Positions 31,321 to 38,344 of a stretch of DNA of 38,344 bases are shown in pieces. The DNA comes from an uncultured Bacteroidales bacterium (GTDB taxonomy: Bacteria; Bacteroidota; Bacteroidia; Bacteroidales; Paludibacteraceae). The stretch spans positions 1 through 38,344 of the forward strand of contig CALGHE010000071.1 in NCBI GenBank assembly GCA_937915765.1, given 5' to 3'. A program made the position numbers and the translations under genes. The first letter of the stretch is position 1. The number at the start of each line of letters is the position of its first letter. The notes beneath the pieces are model-generated. The model searched no databases. It had not been told where the DNA came from and worked only from the letters and a program-made list of their open reading frames with translations.

Positions 31321-33518
31321 CGCTTCATCAGTTTAAAATATTCATCGCCGAGCTTGCTTTTGACATGCACAATAAGCGCGCCTTTGTCAGCAAATCGGTT
31401 TGCGTCAATCTCGTGAATTTTCGTCTCATCCAGCGTCACGGTCTCGTAGTGGAGGACTCTGCCGGAGTAGTCCGTAATTTGCACCTTAGCCTCCGTCACT
31501 TTGTCGGGGAAATAGATGTAGATGATGTCGGAGAACGGATTTGGCGAGATGTTCACCCTGCTGTAACCTTTTTTCAGTTCTGGCACGTTCAGTGAGTCAG
31601 GTTCGCCTTTAAGGAAGATCACGTCCATCTTTATGGCCGAAGGCGCACTCACAAGCGGGTTTTCCTCGAAACTTTTCCATTGCTCGCCAATTCTGAAAAA
31701 GGCGCTGTTCGGACTGTCTGCCTCTCTATCCGCCGCGCAAGAGAGCGCGAATGTGTCATTTTCCGTCACGTCGTCGGTCACAAGGAAGGAGACGAAAAAG
31801 ACCGAATCGACGGGCTGTTTCTCCGCAAATCTAAAATAATTCACGCAGTTCAGCCAGCTTGGTTTCAGTTTGTCTGTAAAAGATTCGGAACGGGCAGCAT
31901 ACTGCCTGTTGGTTATCCTGAGTTCCTGTTCGTATATCTGCTTTTCGGGCAACGAATCTCCAGAATATATCCTTACAAAAACCTTTGCGGCAGATGAGTA
32001 TCTGCCCTTTTTAGGAGTGAAGCGCAGGCCGTAAATGTAGCCTTTGCCCTTAGTTACAAATCTTTCTGCAAACTCTTTCATGCCCAAAGAGTTGTGTCCG
32101 CAAGCGTAATCAGACCCGTCATCTTCGTTATCCTCTTCAGACCAGTTGGTCAGTTTTTGGCACGGATTGTCGAACGTCTCTTTGCCGTCAATAATTTTCA
32201 GTCCCGAATTAATTGGGTCGAGCCAAGGCTGCAGGTTGTTTTTTGCGAAATACTCATCGTTCCACACGCAGCTCAGTTTGTAAAAATTATCGTCGCCCGG
32301 CACGTCGCAGTCGAGGTTCACATTTCCGCCCGATAGCGAGCCGACGAGTCTGTCCGACGCGTCAAAAAGTCCAGAGCCTGACGAGCCGCCCTCAGAAATT
32401 CCGCTTTCCCATCTGTAAACGGTCCAGTGCCCGTTGTTGAGGAATAGTCCGTTCGCAGTGAAAGAGCCGGTCTCCGGATTGTTTTTCTCTTCGGAAACCT
32501 TCTTCACGTCGCCAGACGGATGATGGAAGCAGTAAGCCGGGCCGACCACATCCTCCGTTGCGTTCCAGCCGGCGCTGTATGTCATGAAGTCGGGCGGCAC
32601 AATATCGTCAAGGCGCAGCAGCAGCATGTCCCTCTCCGGGCGAGCCGCAACCACTGTTGCTCCAGACAGGCACATCTCCGAGCTGCCCTCTATAAAGCTG
32701 TTGCACTCTGGCGACTCGTAATTGAAGAAGAACAGACAGGTTTCTGCCTTATCTTCCTGAAACTTAGACCGGGAGAACAGGCAGTGAGATGCCGTCAGCA
32801 CATAAGGTGTTCCGTCCTCCGCCGTATTGTTCACAAGATTTCCGCTGCAAAAGGTCGTGCCGTCCACAAGTATTTTGCAGGCGCTGCGTCTTTGGTCGTC
32901 ATGAAAGCCGTCCCGGCAGGCAGCGTCAATTTCGCACTCTCTGGAAGCTCCGAAGTTGCTACGAGCTCGCAGTCCGAGGAAGTCATGATTCACCGAGCCG
33001 ATCACCACGTCGCCGTCAAACGCGCGCCAAGCAGGCTCGATGTACTCCACAATCAGCTCGTCGCCATCAAGCGGGGCAACGGCAAAGCGTCCGGAGCGAG
33101 AGGCGTTTTCTGAAGTGAAAGCCCCTGAAATTTGCCTTTTGTCCGGCGTATAAAGAAAGAGCCTTGCGCCTTCAGGAAGCGTGAATTTTGAGAAGATTAT
33201 ATTTAGCGAATATGCTCCAGCCGACTTGACAGAGAGCCTGTAAACATCAGAGCCGTCGGCGAGCGAGAACTTGGCTCCGGCCTCCTTCAGGTTGATGTTT
33301 ACCTCAAACTTATGAGCGAACCTGAGCCCTCCGCACTCAGCCGTCTCCTTGTCTGCAGAATCAGCCGGAGGCATCACAGCCTGGGGCAGTTCGGACAGAG
33401 AGCGCAGACCCGACACAATATCCTTGTCGTCGCACGGAAATCCGCCTTTGTTAAGTTGAGGGAATGCCTGCGCGGCGGCAAGCAGAACAAACAAATATAA
33501 AAGAGTCAGCCTCTTCAT
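31317..33518 (-). CDS. Secreted trypsin-like serine protease with T9SS sorting domain
   Basis: A 733-residue exported protease. After a signal peptide (MKRLTLLYLFVLLAAAQA) and a prodomain-like beta region (about 60-175) comes a chymotrypsin-fold domain, about 190-450. Its triad reads His245 in LTASHCLF, Asp297 in ERDMLLLRL and Ser380 in EGGSSGSGLF. Many cysteines suggest disulfides. It resembles lysyl endopeptidase/Achromobacter protease I relatives. The C-terminal 80 residues (VNISPNPFSDIIYIYF to FKLMKR) are a type IX secretion sorting domain. Residues about 470-640 form a middle region not assigned. Cleavage specificity is inferred only from the family. It starts 31 bp after the upstream small ORF. 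Confidence 0.9.
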   Translation of the reverse strand: MKRLTLLYLFVLLAAAQAFPQLNKGGFPCDDKDIVSGLRSLSELPQAVMPPADSADKETAECGGLRFAHKFEVNINLKEAGAKFSLADGSDVYRLSVKSAGAYSLNIIFSKFTLPEGARLFLYTPDKRQISGAFTSENASRSGRFAVAPLDGDELIVEYIEPAWRAFDGDVVIGSVNHDFLGLRARSNFGASRECEIDAACRDGFHDDQRRSACKILVDGTTFCSGNLVNNTAEDGTPYVLTASHCLFSRSKFQEDKAETCLFFFNYESPECNSFIEGSSEMCLSGATVVAARPERDMLLLRLDDIVPPDFMTYSAGWNATEDVVGPAYCFHHPSGDVKKVSEEKNNPETGSFTANGLFLNNGHWTVYRWESGISEGGSSGSGLFDASDRLVGSLSGGNVNLDCDVPGDDNFYKLSCVWNDEYFAKNNLQPWLDPINSGLKIIDGKETFDNPCQKLTNWSEEDNEDDGSDYACGHNSLGMKEFAERFVTKGKGYIYGLRFTPKKGRYSSAAKVFVRIYSGDSLPEKQIYEQELRITNRQYAARSESFTDKLKPSWLNCVNYFRFAEKQPVDSVFFVSFLVTDDVTENDTFALSCAADREADSPNSAFFRIGEQWKSFEENPLVSAPSAIKMDVIFLKGEPDSLNVPELKKGYSRVNISPNPFSDIIYIYFPDKVTEAKVQITDYSGRVLHYETVTLDETKIHEIDANRFADKGALIVHVKSKLGDEYFKLMKR

Positions 33519-33549
33519 CTTATATTTTTAAAATTAAGTTATTAACTTT

Positions 33550-33894
33550 TCAGATAAAATTGTCCAGACGAGCGACCCTCCACCCGGCTCCGGCCACTCT
33601 GTTTGCGAGAGAGACGCCGTGCAGTAGCCAGAAACCGTCTGCCGAGTCTGGAGCGGGACGGCCTTTCGACAGGCTGTTCAGAACGTCGAACAAGTCAAGT
33701 TCCTGCTCTTCTTCCGAAAAACTCGGTTCGAAAGGCAGAATCACACCGTCGAGGAAGCGTGTTCCGGCAATCTCCCCGGTCACGTCAAGCGACCCGATAG
33801 CAACAACCCTCCTGTCCTCATCAATCTGTATAAAGCCGTTTCTTATTATTTCAGAAACAGACAGATAGATGTAGTTAGCGGCGATGCGTTTCAT
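33550..33894 (-). CDS. Small protein resembling the N-terminal domain of amidohydrolases
   Basis: A 114-residue protein. The first half (MKRIAANYIYLSVSEIIRNGFIQIDEDRRVVAI) follows the composite beta-sandwich start of metallo-dependent amidohydrolases such as aminodeoxyfutalosine deaminase. However, the metal-binding His-x-His and the whole TIM barrel are absent. It may be a non-catalytic descendant that has kept the small beta domain. The remainder has FLDGVILPFEPSF, an acidic stretch and GFWLLHGVSLANRVAG. It begins 2 bp after the stop of the DUF4296 lipoprotein gene, so it is translated with it. No function is proposed. Confidence 0.7.
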   Translation of the reverse strand: MKRIAANYIYLSVSEIIRNGFIQIDEDRRVVAIGSLDVTGEIAGTRFLDGVILPFEPSFSEEEQELDLFDVLNSLSKGRPAPDSADGFWLLHGVSLANRVAGAGWRVARLDNFI

Positions 33895-33896
33895 GA

Positions 33897-34229
33897 TTAG
33901 TCAAGAGCCTCCTTGCGTGCGGAGATTTCTTCTGAAACCTTAGCGTACAGTTTCTCGAACAGGTCCGGATTTTTAGCGTACCAAGCCACGGCAGAGTCGA
34001 ACAGCACCTCGTTCACCCCGTGTTTTGCGAGAATGTTCTCGTAATACGGAGCATTGTTCTTCCTTTCGTCGCCACCAGGCTCACGCACAAGAGCCGCTTG
34101 CGCGATATGAATATCCACAAGCACATCCACCATCTTCTCCTCGTCGATGCAGGGCGTGCCCCTGTCCGGTTTGCACGATGCCAGAAACAAGGCCGAAGCC
34201 AATGCAAAAAAAGTCAAAACTCTCATCAT
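33897..34229 (-). CDS. DUF4296 lipoprotein
   Basis: A 110-residue protein with a lipoprotein signal peptide (MMRVLTFFALASALFLASC, lipobox LASC). The DUF4296 pattern follows: IDEEKMVDVLVDIHIAQAAL near the N-terminus and YYENILAKHGVNEVLFDSAVAWY after it. DUF4296 proteins are confined largely to Bacteroidetes and have no assigned function. Its start overlaps the lspA stop (ATGA, 34226-34229), so a substrate of lipoprotein maturation is encoded right behind the lipoprotein signal peptidase. Confidence 0.9.
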   Translation of the reverse strand: MMRVLTFFALASALFLASCKPDRGTPCIDEEKMVDVLVDIHIAQAALVREPGGDERKNNAPYYENILAKHGVNEVLFDSAVAWYAKNPDLFEKLYAKVSEEISARKEALD

Positions 34230-34837
34230 TCCAAATACTTAGCAAGATTATGACGCTGAAAAATCAAAATATAAAACACGCCGATAGTGATTGCAGAGTC
34301 TGCAATGTTGAAAACCGGGTGGAAAAAGACGAACGACTCACCTGCGTTAAAAGGGAACCAGTCCGGGAACGTGCCCTCTATCAGCGGGAAGTAGAGCATG
34401 TCAACCACTTTTCCGTAGAACAGAGAGCCGTAACCCTCTTCGGGGAAGAGAGTGGCAACCTGTCCGGAGCTTGAGTCGAAGATTATTCCGTAGAACAGAC
34501 AGTCTATGATATTGCCCAGCGCCCCCGCGAAAATAAGTGTTATTCCGACGGTAAACCCGAAGTCGTACTTGCGCTTTATAGTTTGGTCTATAATGTAGAA
34601 GAGCGCCGCAACGGCGACAATTCTGAATAAAGTGAGAAATATCTTGTCGAAAAACTCCATGCCGAAAGCCATACCGTTATTCTCAAGAAAACTGATATGA
34701 AACCAGTCGGTAATCTCGATGCTTTCGCCCAGCCTCATGTTGGTCTTTACCAGAATTTTTGAAAGCTGGTCGATAAACAAAGTCATGAACGTAATGATAA
34801 AAACCTTTTTCAGCTTAACACCTCTCTCTTTATCCAT
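34226..34837 (-). CDS. lspA: Lipoprotein signal peptidase (signal peptidase II)
   Basis: A 203-residue inner-membrane aspartic protease that cuts the signal peptide of diacylglyceryl-modified prolipoproteins. The family motifs are FIDQLSKILV (helix 1), GALGNIID (105-112) and the catalytic aspartates in KVVDMLYFP (Asp146) and FNIADSAITIG (Asp180). It is longer than the E. coli enzyme because of an insertion of about 25 residues (IIFDSSSGQVATLFPEEGYGSL region), as is common in Bacteroidetes. It follows the traR/dksA-like gene after an 81-bp gap with a hairpin. Confidence 0.97.
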   Translation of the reverse strand: MDKERGVKLKKVFIITFMTLFIDQLSKILVKTNMRLGESIEITDWFHISFLENNGMAFGMEFFDKIFLTLFRIVAVAALFYIIDQTIKRKYDFGFTVGITLIFAGALGNIIDCLFYGIIFDSSSGQVATLFPEEGYGSLFYGKVVDMLYFPLIEGTFPDWFPFNAGESFVFFHPVFNIADSAITIGVFYILIFQRHNLAKYLE

Positions 34838-34862
34838 ATTATTTTATCCAACAATATTACAC

Positions 34863-34906
34863 AAAGTCAATTCGACAATACCAGCAGATACTGCCGAATT
34901 GACTTT
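34863..34906 (-). terminator. 12-bp hairpin between traR-like gene and lspA
   Basis: aaagtcaattcg and cgaattgacttt pair perfectly. It lies 13 bp past the traR-like stop and 26 bp before the lspA start, with no long T-run on the minus strand. It may attenuate rather than end transcription into lspA. Confidence 0.55.
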
Positions 34907-34918
34907 CAGCGTTTTTAA

Positions 34919-35299
34919 TTATTTAACACCTTTGTTCTTCGCATCTATGCTCAGAGTGGCGTGAGGAACCGCGCGAAGGCGCTCTTTCGGTATCAGTTTG
35001 CCAGTCTCTCTGCAGATGCCGTAAGACTTGTTTTCAATTCTTATGAGCGCGGCCTGCAAGTGCTGAATGAACTTCATCTGTCTTTGAGCCAGACGACCGG
35101 CCTCCTCCTTAGACATTGTGGCAGCACCCTCTTCCAGCACCTTGAACGTCGGGGAAGTGTCGCTTGTGTCGTTTCCGTCCATATTAGTCAAACTCGCTTT
35201 GAGAGCCTCATAGTCTCTTCTTGCCGCTTCCAACTTTTCCAGAATCAGCTCCTTAAACTCGGCCAATTCCGCATCGCTATAACGTGTTTTTTCTGCCAT
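34919..35299 (-). CDS. TraR/DksA family protein with degenerate zinc finger
   Basis: A 126-residue RNA-polymerase-binding regulator-like protein. A coiled-coil N-terminal half (SDAELAEFKELILEKLEAARRDYEAL) is followed by the TraR/DksA globular end YGICRETGKLIPKERLRAVPHATLS. Only the first of the four zinc cysteines remains, as in many Bacteroidetes members, so zinc is probably not bound. ATG at 35299 (MAEKTRYSD) is preferred. A second ATG two codons upstream is possible. It heads the lspA operon. A classical effect on rRNA transcription cannot be assumed. Confidence 0.88.
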   Translation of the reverse strand: MAEKTRYSDAELAEFKELILEKLEAARRDYEALKASLTNMDGNDTSDTSPTFKVLEEGAATMSKEEAGRLAQRQMKFIQHLQAALIRIENKSYGICRETGKLIPKERLRAVPHATLSIDAKNKGVK

Positions 35300-35305
35300 A
35301 AGCAT

Positions 35306-35995
35306 TAATTTTAGGTTGAAAAAAATCTCCTGAACCCGTCCTTTTTACAACCCTCCGGATTCCGTCTGCGAAAATAACACTTTGATTTTTATAAACAAAT
35401 TAAATCTGCCAAAATCCGCCAAAATGTATTGAAATAAAAGGAAAGCATATTTTGAAATGCGTAACGACAGAGGGCTGAGAGAAGGAAATAAATGCCGTGC
35501 AGTTTTCATCACCTGAGATTCGCAAAAAGCAATTTGCAGCAATGGCCTCCCCAAAAGAGTCCAATATTGTCCTAAATAATTTATAAGAAAAAATAAAAAA
35601 GGAAGTTGAGTGCCAAAACAAAAGTGCTATTTTAGCAATGGTCCCCATCAAAACAACTTTCTTATGGCAAATATAACACTTTTCGCTCAAGCAATCGGCA
35701 AAATTGCCGATGCGGAAAGTGTAGATGATTATCAATCAGCTATTTAGCACTCTAAAAGGTACAACCACCCATTTGGCAAGTCGTTGAGAATGTGCAAGTT
35801 TGTGATTTTCAACGTGCTTTTCGCCTTGTACCTCCATTTTGGAATGTAAAAGTAAGTGTAATTTCTTGAATATCAAAACCCGAGGTACAAAAACTTGCAA
35901 AAAATCGCATTTTTCACCCCGAAAAGGTACAAAAACGGCTCTGAAACCACAGTTGGTCAGGGCCGTAATTTTAGACAAATCGTAATTAATACAAA
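35306..35995. other. 690-bp region without a supported gene
   Basis: It contains a MITE-type end (CAATATTGTCCTAAATAAT, 35562-35580). A 7-bp hairpin, atcggca/tgccgat, lies at 35694-35711. A minus-strand TATATTTG lies near 35668-35675. Four copies of a ggtacaa word lie at 35754-35936, one of them inverted. Short open frames here show no family features and look like chance. The region separates the lspA operon from the Septu genes. Confidence 0.6.
35562..35580. repeat. Third copy of the AATATTGTCCTAAATAATT end sequence
   Basis: CAATATTGTCCTAAATAAT is identical to the end of the 29641-29938 element over its first 16 bases, and the following A-rich stretch with ggaagt is similar too. No partner end or target duplication was seen, so this is probably a remnant. 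Confidence 0.6.
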
Positions 35996-36739
35996 TCACT
36001 TAAATAGGCAAATTTGCTTTGAAATACGATCATAATTATCCATATCTTGAGTCCATAAGCTATTTTCTTGCATACCAACTTTTAGACTGTGATATTCATC
36101 ACAAGAATGTAGGACTGTAGCACATAATGCTGCATATTGACTTTCCGGTAAACATTGACGCATTATATTAGTTACAGCCCCTATTAATTTATTTCTTTTA
36201 GCCACGGTTGGCGTTTGCTGATATGCGTTAAGTTTACTTAATTGCTCATCTAATGCTTCTTGTAATTTATTACCTATCTCGAACCTAGTGTCAACCAATC
36301 GTCGTTCTCCATCATTTAGATCTAATACAGATATAGTAGTTTCTCCTTTTACATCCTTATGTTTATATCTATAAAGATGAAAATACAGATGATCACTAGG
36401 GTTATCTATAAATGGGTTTACAATCGGTTCTTCAAAGACATTATGTGTCGATTTATGCCCGTTGCAATGTTTGCAAGAAGGTAGTAGATTATTCCATTTT
36501 AGCACTTTGTCTGGATTATGTTTTTTATCTTCGAAATGCTCAACCTCCATATAATTACTTTCCTTAGTTAGCAAACATTCGCAATATGCACATTTGCCAT
36601 TACTTAGGTCTAATAAACTTTCTTTTAACCAATCAAGATTCCATACTGCTTCCTTAGTCTGTTTATATTGATCGGTTTTATCTTTTACGAAAGTTGGTGT
36701 TAATTTTATGGGAGTATGTTTTCTATATAGCTTTATCAT
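35996..36739 (-). CDS. ptuB: HNH endonuclease, PtuB component of a Septu-type defence system
   Basis: A 247-residue HNH nuclease. The zinc-stabilised beta-beta-alpha-metal motif is intact: CAYCE (Cys50, Cys53), MEVEHFEDK (His68), KWNNLLPSC (Asn83) and CKHCNGHKS (Cys89, Cys92, His95). PtuB works with the ATPase PtuA, and Septu systems protect against phage by nucleic-acid cleavage. Its start overlaps the PtuA stop by 4 bp (36736-36739), the usual gene order. Its length and architecture fit PtuB. No retron reverse transcriptase gene is in view, so it is read as a stand-alone Septu pair. The assignment rests on the pairing plus motifs. Confidence 0.85.
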   Translation of the reverse strand: MIKLYRKHTPIKLTPTFVKDKTDQYKQTKEAVWNLDWLKESLLDLSNGKCAYCECLLTKESNYMEVEHFEDKKHNPDKVLKWNNLLPSCKHCNGHKSTHNVFEEPIVNPFIDNPSDHLYFHLYRYKHKDVKGETTISVLDLNDGERRLVDTRFEIGNKLQEALDEQLSKLNAYQQTPTVAKRNKLIGAVTNIMRQCLPESQYAALCATVLHSCDEYHSLKVGMQENSLWTQDMDNYDRISKQICLFK

Positions 36740-37908
36740 GCTTGACTAATTTTCGCAAGTTGGAAATTAAGTAGTTTTCGTTGAGATGATTTAGGGTGAA
36801 GCAGTTGGTCTAATTCATTATAAATTTCTTTAGCCGTTGTTTCATCCTCCTCATCAATAGCTTTCCCAAAATCATTAATTAAGCGATGATATATTTCAGA
36901 GCGCATAGTGTGCATCCCCATAACATCGTAAAGTATCTCTTCTATCGTCCATCCTTTAAACCCATATTTACTTGTTTTAAGGTCTGTACGTATTGATATA
37001 TTATTATCATCTTGTAATTGTAACGTTATTACTTGATTAGGCTCAGCAGTCTGTATAACATGTGGACTATGGGTGGTAACAATAAATTGTGCGCAAGGAA
37101 AAGTTTCCTTTAAAATGGAGATTATTTTTTCCTGCCATTCTGGGTGAAGGTGTATCTCTACTTCATCAATTAAGATAATACCATCAAAATCCTCTGCCAA
37201 TACATTCTGCTCTTTAAAACGAAATTCGATTTCTTTAATCGTACTAAATAGTAGGTAAATTGTTGATTTGAAGCCAGAAGACAAGTATTCAAAATATATT
37301 TCTCCTTGAGGGGTTTTAACCATAATGTCATTAGTATCTCCCTGAACTCTTGAGAAACTATATTTATCGTTAATGATAGAGAAACACCTTTCGGCAAGGA
37401 GGTAATTGGAGATTTGTTGTTGAGATAATGTTCCTTCACGTGCAGAATATAAATATCTATTAACAAACCACCCTTTAACTTCGTCAAATTTGATACCATC
37501 TCTAACTTCTTTCCAAAGTTCAGGTTTGTTCCTTTCCCTATCACTTGGAATGGCCTCTAATTTAGAATATCCAAAATTCCTAGAAACCTTTATAGAAATT
37601 ATTTTTGAAGCTAAATCTGAAAAAGAACTTGTATTTTCAGATTCATTTGGAATATATGACCTTACTTCTATAGTTTTTTCGTTTATAACCCCATCTATCT
37701 CCACACATGCATGTAAAGAGCCTTTTGTATCTTTGACATTTCTCTTGATAGTAGGTTGACCATACATGAACATTGAAGCTACGGACTCAATAATTGTAGT
37801 TTTACCAATGCCATTTGGTCCACAAATTATATTCATTTTATCATTAAACTCTAAATGTAAATTGTGGATACAACCAATTCCGCTAATGTTAATTTCTTTG
37901 ATTTTCAT
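36736..37908 (-). CDS. ptuA: AAA/ABC-type ATPase, PtuA component of a Septu-type defence system
   Basis: A 390-residue ATPase of the RecF/OLD-like ABC class. It opens with MKIKEINISGIGCIHNLHLEF and Walker A CGPNGIGKTT (29-38). The signature is YLSSGFKS (208-215), Walker B is IILIDEVEIHLHPEWQ (Asp248-Glu249) and the switch is VTTHSPHVI (277-285). No TOPRIM nuclease domain is visible, which distinguishes it from Gabija/OLD proteins. PtuA is thought to sense infection and control PtuB. A perfect dyad (aattataa/ttataatt, 37918-37936) lies 10 bp upstream and may be regulatory. Confidence 0.85.
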   Translation of the reverse strand: MKIKEINISGIGCIHNLHLEFNDKMNIICGPNGIGKTTIIESVASMFMYGQPTIKRNVKDTKGSLHACVEIDGVINEKTIEVRSYIPNESENTSSFSDLASKIISIKVSRNFGYSKLEAIPSDRERNKPELWKEVRDGIKFDEVKGWFVNRYLYSAREGTLSQQQISNYLLAERCFSIINDKYSFSRVQGDTNDIMVKTPQGEIYFEYLSSGFKSTIYLLFSTIKEIEFRFKEQNVLAEDFDGIILIDEVEIHLHPEWQEKIISILKETFPCAQFIVTTHSPHVIQTAEPNQVITLQLQDDNNISIRTDLKTSKYGFKGWTIEEILYDVMGMHTMRSEIYHRLINDFGKAIDEEDETTAKEIYNELDQLLHPKSSQRKLLNFQLAKISQA

Positions 37909-37917
37909 AAATTTACG

Positions 37918-37936
37918 AATTATAATGGTTATAATT
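37918..37936. promoter_or_regulatory. Perfect 8-bp-arm dyad upstream of ptuA
   Basis: aattataa-tgg-ttataatt is an exact inverted repeat 10 bp before the ptuA start, placed like an operator or core promoter element. AT-rich sequence makes chance occurrence possible. Confidence 0.35.
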
Positions 37937-38024
37937 GGTTTATATTATTTAATACACTATTCGTTAAGATTATATCAAATATGAACAAATGAGGTTTACG
38001 AACCAATATATTTCGAGGTAATTG

Positions 38025-38344
38025 TTACATATCTGTCATCGACAATCCTTTTTGCGATACGGTATAGTCTTTAAACTTGCCTGTGGCACGAGTAAAGACA
38101 TCAACTTTCTCATTAAGAGCATCAGCATCGAAGTTTTCTTCTTTTCTCTTTACCTCAATGAATACTGCTTCGTCGTTCAATTCGTTCTCGGCAACAATAT
38201 CAATCTCGTTCTCACCCTTTCGATCCCACCAACTGCCGATGCGTGTGTATGCTTTACTCTCCATAAGCACACGCTTGAAATATCGTTCGAGCATCTTGCC
38301 GCTGAAAGTCTCGTAGTCGCGGTTGATGATAGTCTTTACAGCAT
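38025..38344 (-). CDS. C-terminal part of a DUF234-type ATPase (partial at window edge)
   Basis: Only the last 106 residues or so are in the window. The frame stays open to the right edge, so the ATG at 38294 is not the real start. The segment reads NRDYETFSGKMLERYF, WWDRKGENEIDIVA and EAVFIEVKRKEE. This is the restriction-endonuclease-like end (Asp ... Glu-x-Lys) of archaeal-type AAA ATPases with a DUF234 domain. These are related in layout to the AAA/DUF4143 protein at 23602. It lies 116 bp upstream of ptuA on the same strand. The ATPase part should lie just beyond the window. Confidence 0.75.
   Translation of the reverse strand, partial: AVKTIINRDYETFSGKMLERYFKRVLMESKAYTRIGSWWDRKGENEIDIVAENELNDEAVFIEVKRKEENFDADALNEKVDVFTRATGKFKDYTVSQKGLSMTDM

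Noticed and set aside
34919..35299. Calling the TraR/DksA-like protein a functional DksA
   Set aside because: Three of the four zinc cysteines are missing. Only family membership is supported.
35345..35735. Two overlapping open frames of 69 and 111 residues on the minus strand
   Set aside because: They cover the MITE-end remnant and have chance-like, Phe/Ile-rich sequence with no family resemblance.
35736..35999. 87-residue minus-strand open frame before the lspA operon
   Set aside because: It spans the repeated ggtacaa words, has no recognisable domain and overlaps the end of ptuB. It is probably chance coding potential in repetitive non-coding DNA.
35306..37908. Retron-type Septu (retron with PtuAB effectors)
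   Set aside because: No reverse transcriptase frame or structured msr-msd RNA was seen on either side within the window.

Overview
The window looks like a piece of a Bacteroidales chromosome. Three large exported proteins end in type IX secretion (Por) sorting domains. Several genes are preceded by the Bacteroidetes promoter pattern TTTG-N19-TAnnTTTG. Signal peptidase II carries an extra loop, and the TraR/DksA-like protein lacks most of its zinc cysteines. These last two fit the same phylum. The genus cannot be fixed from the sequence alone.

Layout. (1) 1-3574: a glycosyltransferase gene on + broken by two insertion sequences. One is a zinc-ribbon IS256-like element upstream (about 121-1479, itself bordered by other inverted repeats). 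The other is a classical IS256 element at 2064-3431 with an imperfect target duplication. (2) 3580-7830, minus strand: the end of a low-GC surface-glycan locus. In transcription order it holds a fused nucleotidyltransferase/PLP enzyme, an ornithine-cyclodeaminase-like protein, a LicD-like phosphotransferase and a glycosyltransferase. (3) 8006-9824, minus strand: housekeeping genes (rpsT, tRNA-Glu, a KpsF-like sugar-phosphate isomerase, a LOG-family hydrolase). (4) 10233-12116: a secreted GH5 cellulase. (5) 12445-15409: a polyamine-type operon, speD, membrane-anchored speE and a DUF4178-like protein. (6) 15533-18961, minus strand: an SMR exporter and a large secreted CotH-kinase protein.

(7) 19194-29571: an expanded type I restriction-modification locus in the order hsdM, fic, hsdS, ATPase (DUF4143), fic, hsdR. 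The ATPase and second fic genes, between hsdS and hsdR, are each bounded by direct repeats. The repeats carry promoter-like and operator-like sequences and mark out two successive units of about 1.4 kb. This is the most unusual structure in the window. (8) 29641-29938: a short non-coding inverted-repeat element with a perfect 9-bp target duplication (MITE-like), followed by a HIRAN protein and a zinc-ribbon protein.

(9) 30784-35299, minus strand: an operon with traR/dksA-like, lspA, DUF4296 lipoprotein, a small hydrolase-like remnant, a secreted trypsin-like protease and 5-formyl-THF cyclo-ligase. (10) 35996-38344, minus strand: a two-gene Septu-type anti-phage system (PtuA ATPase plus PtuB HNH nuclease) next to the end of a DUF234-type ATPase. 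Regions 7, 8 and 10 together look like a defence island surrounding a conserved core operon.

Functions are assigned by recognising motifs and family sequence patterns by eye. No database search was possible.
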